DNA of 11,883 bases, taken from positions 1 through 11,883 of the forward strand of contig CAYRXH010000076.1 of NCBI GenBank assembly GCA_964428185.1, written 5' to 3'. Below the pieces are notes generated by a model that worked only from the letters and a program-made list of their open reading frames with translations, was not told the origin of the DNA and ran no database searches. This document shows positions 1 through 7,065 of the stretch, piece by piece (positions within the stretch are counted from its first letter, which is position 1; each line of letters begins with the position of its first letter). Origin of the DNA: CAYMAZ01 sp964428185 (lineage in GTDB: Bacteria > Bacteroidota > Bacteroidia > Bacteroidales > DTU049). The position numbers were made by a program, and so were the translations under genes.

Positions 1-398
1 GACAGCAACATCCGGACAGTGATCGACTGGGAAGGAAAGTTGGGGTTCCTGATTTGATATCCAAGGATGTCACCGATGTCTGTATCAAGCTGAAAATGCC
101 CAAGCTCGCAGAGTTGCATGATGGCTATGGCAGTAATTGTTTTTGAAATACTGGCAATTCTGAACATTGTTGAGTCAGTTGTCTGAATACTTCTCTGGTA
201 GTCTGCTGTACCGAAAGGAATTGACTCAAGAATCTGATCCTTGCAAAAAACAACGACCACACCTCCCATAAGATCATGGGTCTGTTTAATCTGCTGAATG
301 CTTGTTGTAAGGTTTTGTCCACTGAGACTTATAGTCAAATGAAAAATACCTAAAAAAATGATTGATGCGCGAAGCAATGGAGTTTTTATTAAATTCAT
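1..398 (-). CDS. Serine hydrolase, beta-lactamase/PBP family (partial, 3' end off window)
   Basis: The complement reads as one open frame from the ATG at 398 to the window edge (132 codons, no stop reached). Residues 1-27 look like a Sec signal peptide (Lys5 and Arg10, then a hydrophobic stretch ending SLSG before QN), so the product is probably exported. Around residues 79-95 is FRIASISKTITAIAIMQL, in which S83-I-S-K86 is the SxxK motif carrying the nucleophilic serine of class C beta-lactamases, low-molecular-weight penicillin-binding proteins and related esterases or peptidases (Pfam beta-lactamase, PF00144). The following segment, with LDTDIGDIL and ending ITVRMLL, matches the part of these proteins just before the usual SHTSG motif, which would lie outside the window. 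The Tyr and HxG/KTG motifs are also beyond the edge, so the substrate cannot be told. It is divergent from sucA and has its own promoter candidate. Family confident, specific function unknown. Confidence 0.85.
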   Translation of the reverse strand, partial: MNLIKTPLLRASIIFLGIFHLTISLSGQNLTTSIQQIKQTHDLMGGVVVVFCKDQILESIPFGTADYQRSIQTTDSTMFRIASISKTITAIAIMQLCELGHFQLDTDIGDILGYQIRNPNFPSQSITVRMLL

Positions 399-418
399 TT
401 GTTGAATTCTTTTTCTCA

Positions 419-451
419 CAAATTTATGTTTTTTTCTTGAATTTATTGCAA
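419..451 (-). promoter_or_regulatory. Bacteroidota-type promoter for the serine hydrolase
   Basis: On the minus strand TAAATTTG (419-426) matches the -7 consensus TAnnTTTG, with a TTG (449-451) 22 bases upstream as a -33 element. The box lies 20 bases from the ATG at 398. Motif seen in sequence; activity inferred. Confidence 0.55.
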
Positions 452-503
452 TTCAGTTTCATGCATGTATTCGGGGAATTCATTTTCGCTTCTTGCTTTT
501 TTG

Positions 504-511
504 TATCTTTG
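504..511 (+). promoter_or_regulatory. -7 box TAnnTTTG upstream of sucA
   Basis: TATCTTTG matches the Bacteroidota -7 consensus exactly and ends 22 bases before the ATG at 534. No clear -33 TTTG is seen at the usual spacing. The box lies inside the longer reading frame that opens at 465, which argues that translation begins at 534 and not at 465. Confidence 0.5.
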
Positions 512-533
512 CTCTAAAATATCAGATTATTGC

Positions 534-3314
534 ATGGATCACCTTTCATGGCTACATAATATGTCTCTTAAGGAGATCGAGGAGAAATATCAAAACTATC
601 TGCAAGACAAAAATTCTGTTGATCCCCAGTGGTTGAAATTCTTTGAAGGTTTTGAATTTGCCAGAAATTCATATTCTGAAGAAGAGCAGACTCATTCTGT
701 AATAAGTTCAGAATTTGCGGTAATTGAATTAATACAGGATTACAGAAAAAGAGGGCATTATTTTACAGAGACCAATCCTGTTCGGAAAAGGCGAACTTAT
801 ACACCTGATCTGAGCCTTTCCAACTATGGGCTCAGTGAACACGATCTTGATAAGGAATTTGCAGCCGGAAATGAAATCGGACTTGGAAAAACTTCACTCC
901 GAAACATTATCGGACATTTGCGGGAGACCTATTGCAGGTCAGTGGGTGTTGAGTTCATGTATATCCGCTTGCCGAATATTGTTGAATGGCTAAGAGAAAG
1001 GATGGAGTCTGTCAGAAACCGCCCTTCATTTTCTGCTGATGAGAAAAAAATATTACTGAAACATCTTGCGGAGAGTGTTTATTTTGAAAAGTTCCTGCAA
1101 AAACGATTTCCCGGGCAGAAACGTTTTTCCCTTGAAGGAGCTGAAAATTTTATTCCTGCTGTTCATACAATGATTGATCATGCCTCTCAGGCTGGTGTGA
1201 CTGATTTTGTTTTTGGGATGGCACACCGGGGAAGGTTGAATATGCTTGCAAATGTAATGCACAAACCTGTTTCTCAGATATTTGGAGAATTTGAAGGCAA
1301 GGAATTTGAACAGGAATACTTACTGGGCGATGTGAAATATCATTTGGGCCACTCATGTCAAAAAGCTCTTTCCCAAGGCAGGAAAGCACAGTTAATTCTC
1401 GCCCCCAACCCCTCTCACCTTGAAGCAGTTGCTCCTATTGTTCAGGGGATGGCCCGCTCGTTGGTTGATGGTTATCATGCTGGCTTCAACAGAGTGCTTC
1501 CGGTTGTGATTCATGGTGATGCCAGTGTGTCAGGACAAGGGGTTGTTTATGAACAGATTCAGATGTCTGAACTGCCTGCACATACTGCAGGTGGAACAAT
1601 ACACATTGTCATCAATAATCAGATAGGATTTACAACTGATTATCTTGAGGGGCGTTCATCAATTTACTGCACTGATGTGGCCAAAGTTATACAGTCTCCG
1701 ATTTTTCATGTGAACGGCGATGATGCTGAAGCAGTGGCTTATGTTATGAAACTTGCAGTTGATTACCGGATGAAATTTCATAAAGATGTATTTGTCGATC
1801 TCCTGTGCTACAGAAGACATGGACATAATGAAAGCGACGAACCCAAATATACTCAGCCGTTGCTGTATAAAGCAATTGAAGCTCACGATGATCCCCTCAA
1901 AATTTATGCTGCTCAATTGATGAATGAATCTGTCATCGATGAGGATTTTCTTAATTCAATACAAGCCGACTACTTTAAGGTGATGGATGCATATCTGGAA
2001 GAATCAAGGCAGACGGATAAGGTTCATTTGGAGATATTTCTGGAAGATTATTGGAAAGGTTTTGAAAGAGTTGATGAAGAATCAGCAGTCATCAGTGTAG
2101 ATACTTCAGTTGATATGGATGTATTGCTGGAACTTGGAAGGAAAATTAATAGTATTCCTCCTGGTATGAAGGTATATTCAAAACTCCAGAGACTGCTTGA
2201 TTCAAGACTTTCAATGCTTGAGAATGATTCGCTGGATTGGGCGCTGGCCGAACAACTTGCCTTTGCTACTTTACTCAATGAGGGTTCACAGGTTCGTTTT
2301 TGTGGGCAGGATGTTGAAAGAGGAACTTTTTCTCAGAGACATGCCGTGTTTACATTCGAGGAGACCGGAGAAAAGTATCTGCCATTGAACAATATAAGAG
2401 ATGGTCAGGGAAAATTTGAAATATTTAATTCTTTGTTATCTGAATATGCCGTCCTTGGTTTTGAATATGGTTATGCATTTTTCAGACCTCATGATCTGAC
2501 AGTATGGGAAGCTCAGTTTGGTGATTTTGCCAACGGAGCACAGATTGTTATTGATCAGTTTATTGCTTCTGCAGAAGAAAAGTGGGGAGTGATGAATAAC
2601 CTGATAATGTTTTTGCCTCATGGTTATGAAGGTCAGGGACCTGAACACAGCAGTGCCAGAATTGAAAGATTTCTGAATCTGTGTGCAAACTACAATATGG
2701 ATGTGATTCAATGCACAACACCTGCGAATATGTTTCATGCCATACGCAGACATCTGAAGCGGTCGTGGAGAAAACCCATGGTGATGTTTACTCCCAAAAG
2801 TTTGCTGCGACATCCTGCTTGTGTTAGTTCTCTTGCTGATTTTACATCGGCTCAGTTCAAAATGGTTATTGATGATCAACATGTCAATCCTTCTAAAGTA
2901 AGGCATGTTGTTTTGTGTTCGGGAAGAGTGTATTATGATATTTTCAATTCTAGAATGGAAAGAAGTGCTATGGAAATGGCTATCATACGTCTTGAACAGC
3001 TGTATCCTCTCGATATTGAAATGCTGAAATCAGTTATCGGAAAATATCCACTTTGCGAAAAATATACATGGGTGCAGGATGAGCCGGCCAATATGGGCCC
3101 ATGGGGCTTTTTGTCAAAATGGCTTCGACCTATGGGATTTGCATTGGTGTCCAGACCCTTTTCCTCAAGCCCTGCCTCCGGTTCATTTGAGTTGCATAAA
3201 CAAAGAAAATTGAAGATCATCGAGAAGTTATTCGGTGATTGTGTTTGTGAAAGAAAAAATAAAGAGTGTAAAATGATTTGTTTGGGTTCAACACCCGAAA
3301 ATATCCAATTGTAA
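534..3314 (+). CDS. sucA: 2-oxoglutarate dehydrogenase E1 component (thiamine-diphosphate dependent)
   Basis: Decarboxylates 2-oxoglutarate with thiamine diphosphate and passes the succinyl group to the lipoyl arm of SucB; a cytoplasmic TCA-cycle enzyme. The product has 926 residues, close to the roughly 930 of the family. In order: an N-terminal E2-binding segment (SVDPQWLKFFEGF); HRGRLN with H231; NPSHLEAV with H295; the VIHGDASVSGQGVVYE and INNQIGFTT segments; the diphosphate/Mg-binding region HVNGDD (392-397); YRRHGHNESDEP; then the transketolase-like part with QDVERGTFSQRH, LPHGYEGQGPEHSSAR, and C-terminal VQDEPANMGPW. The frame is open from an ATG at 465, but the 23 extra residues do not resemble the family and overlap the -7 box at 504-511, so 534 (MDHLSWLHNM) is preferred. 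It is followed after 23 bases by sucB. The last 26 residues (901-926) are an unusual tail with four cysteines. Family assignment is very secure. Confidence 0.97.
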   Translation: MDHLSWLHNMSLKEIEEKYQNYLQDKNSVDPQWLKFFEGFEFARNSYSEEEQTHSVISSEFAVIELIQDYRKRGHYFTETNPVRKRRTYTPDLSLSNYGLSEHDLDKEFAAGNEIGLGKTSLRNIIGHLRETYCRSVGVEFMYIRLPNIVEWLRERMESVRNRPSFSADEKKILLKHLAESVYFEKFLQKRFPGQKRFSLEGAENFIPAVHTMIDHASQAGVTDFVFGMAHRGRLNMLANVMHKPVSQIFGEFEGKEFEQEYLLGDVKYHLGHSCQKALSQGRKAQLILAPNPSHLEAVAPIVQGMARSLVDGYHAGFNRVLPVVIHGDASVSGQGVVYEQIQMSELPAHTAGGTIHIVINNQIGFTTDYLEGRSSIYCTDVAKVIQSPIFHVNGDDAEAVAYVMKLAVDYRMKFHKDVFVDLLCYRRHGHNESDEPKYTQPLLYKAIEAHDDPLKIYAAQLMNESVIDEDFLNSIQADYFKVMDAYLEESRQTDKVHLEIFLEDYWKGFERVDEESAVISVDTSVDMDVLLELGRKINSIPPGMKVYSKLQRLLDSRLSMLENDSLDWALAEQLAFATLLNEGSQVRFCGQDVERGTFSQRHAVFTFEETGEKYLPLNNIRDGQGKFEIFNSLLSEYAVLGFEYGYAFFRPHDLTVWEAQFGDFANGAQIVIDQFIASAEEKWGVMNNLIMFLPHGYEGQGPEHSSARIERFLNLCANYNMDVIQCTTPANMFHAIRRHLKRSWRKPMVMFTPKSLLRHPACVSSLADFTSAQFKMVIDDQHVNPSKVRHVVLCSGRVYYDIFNSRMERSAMEMAIIRLEQLYPLDIEMLKSVIGKYPLCEKYTWVQDEPANMGPWGFLSKWLRPMGFALVSRPFSSSPASGSFELHKQRKLKIIEKLFGDCVCERKNKECKMICLGSTPENIQL

Positions 3315-3320
3315 TTTTTT

Positions 3321-3328
3321 TACCTTTG
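3321..3328 (+). promoter_or_regulatory. Possible internal promoter (-7 box) before sucB
   Basis: TACCTTTG in the sucA-sucB gap matches TAnnTTTG. It ends only 9 bases before the sucB ATG, so a transcript from here would be nearly leaderless. No good -33 element is seen, so this may be a chance match in an AT-rich gap; cotranscription with sucA is the simpler view. Confidence 0.3.
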
Positions 3329-3337
3329 CAGAGAAGT

Positions 3338-4570
3338 ATGAATGAACAGATTATAGTACCACAGATAGGTGAATCCATAAACGAAGCTCAGGTTTCAAGA
3401 TGGCTTGTGTCTGATGGTCAATATGTTGAAAAAGATCAGGATGTTGTTGAGATAGATTCTGATAAAACAACGCTGACTGTATCAGCAAAAGTCTCAGGAA
3501 AGATAATGATTCTGGTTCATGAAGGGACTGTTGTCAGTGTTGGTCAGAAAATTGCCGAAATTATTCCCGGAGATTCTGTTCCTAAATATAAAGCAGTTGA
3601 GGAAAAAGATCTGAATGTGGATAGTCAGACTTCTGAAAATGCAAATCAGAGAGATATTGCTCAAAAAAATCAGAATGAAGAGAAGGTGCTTATTACACCG
3701 CTTGCCCGTAGCAGAATGCAAACTGACGGAATTGATACTGAGGAACTGCTGTTGCAAGTGAAAAAGAAGAGAATTGGGGTGAAGGATGTTGAGAATTTTA
3801 ATAAAGTTGGCGATAAACAATCTGAAAGTTTCTTATCTGAGAGAATTTCAGAAAGAAAACCAATGTCGCCCCTTCGAAAAAAACTTGCCCAAAGACTTGT
3901 TGCGGTGAAAAACCAGACTGCCATGCTGACCACTTTCAATGAGATTGATATGGGAAATCTTATTGACCTGAGGAACAGATATAAGGAAGATTTTTTCAAT
4001 AAACACGGAGTAAAACTGGGATTTATGTCCTTTTTTACCAAAGCCTGTGCCCTTGCCATTCAGAAATTTCCCGCTGTGAATGCAATGATTGATGGTGATG
4101 ATATTGTATATTTTGAATATGCAGATATCAGTATCGCAGTCAGCACTGACAAAGGACTGGTTGTCCCCGTGGTGAGAAATACCCATGTTCTTACTATACC
4201 GGAGATTGAGATAGAAATTGGTCGTATAGCAGATAAGGCAAGAAACTATAAATTGTTGCCAGAGGATCTTGAGGGAGGGACTTTTACCATAACCAATGGA
4301 GGAGTTTTTGGTTCATTACTATCAACCCCGATTATAAATCCTCCCCAGACTGCAATTCTTGGAATGCATACTATTCAGGAGAGGGCAGTTGTGAAAGATG
4401 GAAAAATTGTGATCAGGCCGATGATGTATATTGCTTTATCATATGATCACAGAATTATTGACGGAAGGGAATCTGTAGGTTTTGTTGTTGAAGTAAAACG
4501 ATTACTCGAGAATCCTGAACTGCTTCATGTTGATTGCAGTGATAAAATAGGGAAAATGCTAGATCTTTAA
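3338..4570 (+). CDS. sucB: Dihydrolipoyl succinyltransferase, E2 of 2-oxoglutarate dehydrogenase
   Basis: Transfers succinyl from its lipoyl arm to CoA and forms the core of the 2-oxoglutarate dehydrogenase complex. The product has 410 residues (E. coli about 405). Residues 1-80 are the lipoyl domain, starting VPQIGESI, with the lipoyl-lysine K43 in EIDSDKTT. After a linker rich in Gln, Asn and Glu comes a peripheral subunit-binding segment (about 115-155: ITPLARSRMQTDGID then KKRIGVKDVENF) that lacks the usual Gly-rich GTGxGGR loop. The acyltransferase domain (about 175-405) starts MSPLRKKLAQRL and contains FTITNGGVFGSLLSTPIINPPQ and the catalytic DHRIIDG motif (H371, D375). The frame is open from an ATG at 3278, but that start lies inside sucA and adds 20 non-family residues; 3338 gives the canonical N-terminus. 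Adjacency to sucA and the ISIAVSTDKGLVVPV segment favour the succinyl- over the acetyltransferase. Confidence 0.96.
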   Translation: MNEQIIVPQIGESINEAQVSRWLVSDGQYVEKDQDVVEIDSDKTTLTVSAKVSGKIMILVHEGTVVSVGQKIAEIIPGDSVPKYKAVEEKDLNVDSQTSENANQRDIAQKNQNEEKVLITPLARSRMQTDGIDTEELLLQVKKKRIGVKDVENFNKVGDKQSESFLSERISERKPMSPLRKKLAQRLVAVKNQTAMLTTFNEIDMGNLIDLRNRYKEDFFNKHGVKLGFMSFFTKACALAIQKFPAVNAMIDGDDIVYFEYADISIAVSTDKGLVVPVVRNTHVLTIPEIEIEIGRIADKARNYKLLPEDLEGGTFTITNGGVFGSLLSTPIINPPQTAILGMHTIQERAVVKDGKIVIRPMMYIALSYDHRIIDGRESVGFVVEVKRLLENPELLHVDCSDKIGKMLDL

Positions 4571-4582
4571 GGAATTTTTTTT

Positions 4583-6130
4583 ATGAGATATGCTTATGAT
4601 TTTCTGGTTGTAGGTTCGGGGATTGCAGGGCTTTCCTATGCACTGAAAGCAGCTAAACATGGAAAGCTTGCTATTCTGACAAAGTCCGAACCCAGAGAAA
4701 CAGCTACCCGCTATGCACAGGGCGGAATTGCTGCAGTTATGTATGCTCCCGATTCCATTGAAAAACACATTGCTGACACCATGAAGGCCGGATGTTATCT
4801 CAATAACCAAGATGTTGTGAGGATGACTATCACCGAATCTACAGATAGAATCATTGACCTGATTGAACTTGGAGTGGGTTTTGACAAGACATCAACAGGT
4901 AGTTTTGATCTTACCAAGGAAGGCGGACATACCGAAAAACGGGTGTTTCATGTAAAAGACAGCACAGGTGAAGAAATTCAGAGAAGATTGTTGCAAAAGG
5001 CAATACTGCATCCCAACATTCACGTATATAAGGATTATTTTGTGCTTGAACTGATTACACAGCATCATCTTGGTGTAAATGTAACAAAAAAAAGCACAGA
5101 TATTGAATGCTATGGAGTGTATGCTTTTAATCAGTTTACCAACGAAGTAGATGTGTTTCTGTCAAAAGTGACTCTAATGGCAACCGGTGGTTGCGGAACA
5201 GTCTATGAAGTCACTTCCAATCCGCTAATTGCAACCGGAGACGGTGTTGCAATGGTTTACAGAGCAAAAGGTATTGTTGAACACATGGAGTTTATACAAT
5301 TTCATCCCACCTCATTGTATGTGCCCGGTATCAGACCTGCATTCTTGATCACTGAAGCAATGCGCGGAGAAGGAGCACTGTTAAGTACAGAAAATGAACA
5401 TAATTTTATGCTCAGATACGATGAGAGAGGTTCTCTGGCACCCAGAGACGTTGTTGCAAGAGCTATAGATCATGAACTGAAAATATCCGGAAAAAAGCAT
5501 GTGTATCTCGATTGCAGGCATATGGGGAAAGATTTGCTAATGAAACGGTTTCCAATGATCTATAATAAATGCTTGTTGCATGGAATCGATATCAGTAAGA
5601 ATTTGCTTCCAGTAGCACCTGCTGCTCATTATCAGGTTGGTGGAATTAAAGTTGATTTGAACGGACAAACAAGTATTAAAAATTTATATGCATCGGGTGA
5701 ATGTGCCTGCACCGGTCTCCATGGTGCAAACAGACTTGCATCAAATTCTCTGCTCGAAGCAGCTGTTTTCAGTCACAGAGCATATCTTGATTCTGTAGAT
5801 AAAATGAATCAGGCAGCTTTTAATTATCAGGTGCCTGACTGGAGTGAAGAAAGTGTAGTCCATTATGATGATAATGCTGAAATCCGTAATTTTATTGCAC
5901 GTTTAAACAACCTGATGACCAATGAAGTTGGAATAGCCAGAAAAACTGATCGTTTGAACTATGCCTTGGACGAGTTGGCCCTCATTTACAGAGATACTGA
6001 AAAAATTTACAGAATATCAAAAATCAATACCTCTCTGTGTGAATTAAGAAATATGATTAACACATCCTACCTGATTATCAAACAGGCTTTGCAAAGAAAA
6101 GAAAGCATAGGTCTGCATTATATTGAATAA
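4583..6130 (+). CDS. nadB: L-aspartate oxidase
   Basis: Flavoprotein that oxidises L-aspartate to iminoaspartate, the first step of de novo NAD synthesis; quinolinate synthase NadA uses the product. It has 515 residues (E. coli 540). The N-terminal FAD-binding motif is GSGIAGLSYAL (11-21), followed by TRYAQGGIAAV, a signature of the fumarate reductase/aspartate oxidase family. Expected active-site residues are visible: H241 in FHPTSL, R288 in APRDVVARAIDHE and H349 in APAAHYQVGG, then the FAD-contacting YASGECACTGLHGANRLASNSLLEA region. The short C-terminal helical region (about 415-515) is present. The TGLHGANRL form and overall length favour NadB over succinate dehydrogenase SdhA. The start is supported by AAGGA (4569-4573) nine bases before the ATG, and it follows sucB by 12 bases, so it is probably cotranscribed. 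nadA and nadC are not in the window. It ends 10 bases from the convergent PPK2 gene. Confidence 0.95.
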   Translation: MRYAYDFLVVGSGIAGLSYALKAAKHGKLAILTKSEPRETATRYAQGGIAAVMYAPDSIEKHIADTMKAGCYLNNQDVVRMTITESTDRIIDLIELGVGFDKTSTGSFDLTKEGGHTEKRVFHVKDSTGEEIQRRLLQKAILHPNIHVYKDYFVLELITQHHLGVNVTKKSTDIECYGVYAFNQFTNEVDVFLSKVTLMATGGCGTVYEVTSNPLIATGDGVAMVYRAKGIVEHMEFIQFHPTSLYVPGIRPAFLITEAMRGEGALLSTENEHNFMLRYDERGSLAPRDVVARAIDHELKISGKKHVYLDCRHMGKDLLMKRFPMIYNKCLLHGIDISKNLLPVAPAAHYQVGGIKVDLNGQTSIKNLYASGECACTGLHGANRLASNSLLEAAVFSHRAYLDSVDKMNQAAFNYQVPDWSEESVVHYDDNAEIRNFIARLNNLMTNEVGIARKTDRLNYALDELALIYRDTEKIYRISKINTSLCELRNMINTSYLIIKQALQRKESIGLHYIE

Positions 6131-6140
6131 GAAGGAAGAG

Positions 6141-6929
6141 CTATTCGTTTAACAATTTCTCAATTTCTTCCTTGCTGAGCAAATGTTCTTTAAAATATCC
6201 CTGCGGATATTTCATTGGGATTGTTTTAAGAAAATCTACCACTGTTTTAGCAATGATATGGTTACGATACCATTTATCATCAGAAGGGACAATAATCCAC
6301 GGGAGTTTTTTACTGCATTTTTCAAAAATTTCTTCGTAAACGCGGGTGTAAGCTTCCCAGTTTTTTGCTTCCTTAATATCAGAAGGATCGTATTTCCAAA
6401 GCTTATCTGGATTTGTAAGCCGTTTTTTGAATCTTCTTGTCTGTTCTTCCTTGCTGATGTGTAGGAAAAACTTAAGGATCATTGTTTTGTTGTCAACCAG
6501 CATTGATTCAAATGCATTGATATAATCAAATCTTCTCTCAATGATTTCTTCTGTAAAAAGTCGGTGTACTTTAGGGACCAGAACATCTTCATAATGTGAT
6601 CTGTTAAACAGATGGATCATACCTGTTGAAGGCGTATGTTTGTGTATCCTTCTCAGAAAATCATACGAATATTCCTCTTCAGTAGGTTTTTTGAAAGACT
6701 TGACCCTGATTCCCATCGGGTTGATTTGACCGAAAACATGTTTTACGGTACTATCCTTTCCGGAAGCATCCATCCCCTGCAAAATGATAAGCAGGCTTCT
6801 CTTGTTCTCGGCATACATCAAGCCCTGCAGATACTGTAATTGCTCAATGAATGAGTTGAATTCCTTTGTTAAAAGATGCTTGTCAACCCCATCCGGAGCA
6901 GTGGTAGAAAGAGTGCTTAAAATTCCCAT
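6141..6929 (-). CDS. Polyphosphate kinase 2 family, polyphosphate:nucleotide phosphotransferase
   Basis: A single-domain PPK2 of 262 residues, predicted cytoplasmic, that phosphorylates nucleotides with inorganic polyphosphate. Seen: Walker A GMDASGKDS (52-60, K58), the SFKKPTEEE segment (78-86), the FNRSHYEDVLVPKVH motif (108-122) carrying the second catalytic Asp (D115), LKFFLHISKEEQ (152-163), an Arg/Lys-rich lid with RFKKRLTNPDKLWK (166-179), and W220-Y-R-N near the C-terminus. From memory of the family, the FKKP, RSHYEDVLV and FFLHISKEEQ wording is that of class III-type PPK2 such as the Meiothermus ruber enzyme, which can phosphorylate both AMP and ADP; the class is inferred from resemblance and needs a tree. 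It is transcribed alone, convergent with nadB, with a -7 box 19 bases upstream. The first ATG at 6929 gives a normal N-terminus. Confidence 0.93.
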   Translation of the reverse strand: MGILSTLSTTAPDGVDKHLLTKEFNSFIEQLQYLQGLMYAENKRSLLIILQGMDASGKDSTVKHVFGQINPMGIRVKSFKKPTEEEYSYDFLRRIHKHTPSTGMIHLFNRSHYEDVLVPKVHRLFTEEIIERRFDYINAFESMLVDNKTMILKFFLHISKEEQTRRFKKRLTNPDKLWKYDPSDIKEAKNWEAYTRVYEEIFEKCSKKLPWIIVPSDDKWYRNHIIAKTVVDFLKTIPMKYPQGYFKEHLLSKEEIEKLLNE

Positions 6930-6948
6930 GCCTTGTTTTTATGGATTT

Positions 6949-6956
6949 CAAATATA
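6949..6956 (-). promoter_or_regulatory. -7 box TAnnTTTG upstream of the PPK2 gene
   Basis: On the minus strand TATATTTG matches the Bacteroidota -7 consensus and ends 19 bases before the ATG at 6929. The spacing resembles the boxes before the serine hydrolase gene (20 bases) and sucA (22 bases). No clear -33 element. Confidence 0.45.
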
Positions 6957-7000
6957 AAGGGTTTCTGTGAGTTTATAGATTATTTTTTGTTAACTAAAGG

Positions 7001-7040
7001 CATTAAAAAAAAGAAAAGTTGTCCTTGAAAGACAACTTTT
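7001..7040 (-). terminator. Intrinsic terminator of the surface-protein operon
   Basis: A perfect 10-bp stem, AAAAGTTGTC (7014-7023) with GACAACTTTT (7031-7040), encloses a 7-base loop. Read leftward it is followed by a T-rich run (complement of about 7001-7013), as expected for a Rho-independent terminator 25 bases after the stop of the gene at 7066. T residues also follow the stem on the other strand, but no rightward gene ends here. Confidence 0.85.
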
Positions 7041-7065
7041 TTATATGTCTATTGTAATTTGTAAT

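Noticed and set aside
125..322. 65-residue reading frame on the minus strand
   Set aside because: It is out of frame with the serine hydrolase, which covers the same bases with a signal peptide and an SxxK motif.
465..533. Longer N-terminus for SucA from the ATG at 465
   Set aside because: The 23 added residues are hydrophobic and unlike E1 proteins, and the start lies upstream of the -7 box at 504-511. The ATG at 534 gives a normal length and N-terminal segment.
2436..2906. 156-residue minus-strand frame inside sucA
   Set aside because: It is the antisense of conserved sucA coding sequence and shows no recognisable protein features; likewise the other antisense frames in sucA, sucB and the surface-protein genes.
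3278..3337. Longer N-terminus for SucB from the ATG at 3278
   Set aside because: It would overlap sucA by 37 bases and add 20 residues before the conserved lipoyl-domain start MNEQIIVPQIGES.
4583..6130. Succinate dehydrogenase flavoprotein (SdhA) as an alternative for nadB
   Set aside because: The length of 515 residues, the TRYAQGGIAAV and TGLHGANRLASNSLLEA forms, and the lack of adjacent sdhB/sdhC favour NadB.
6132..6173. Possible shared terminator between nadB and the PPK2 gene (AAGGAAGA with TCTTCCTT)
   Set aside because: The stem is only 8 bp with a 26-base loop, partly inside the PPK2 gene, with no T-tract in either direction.
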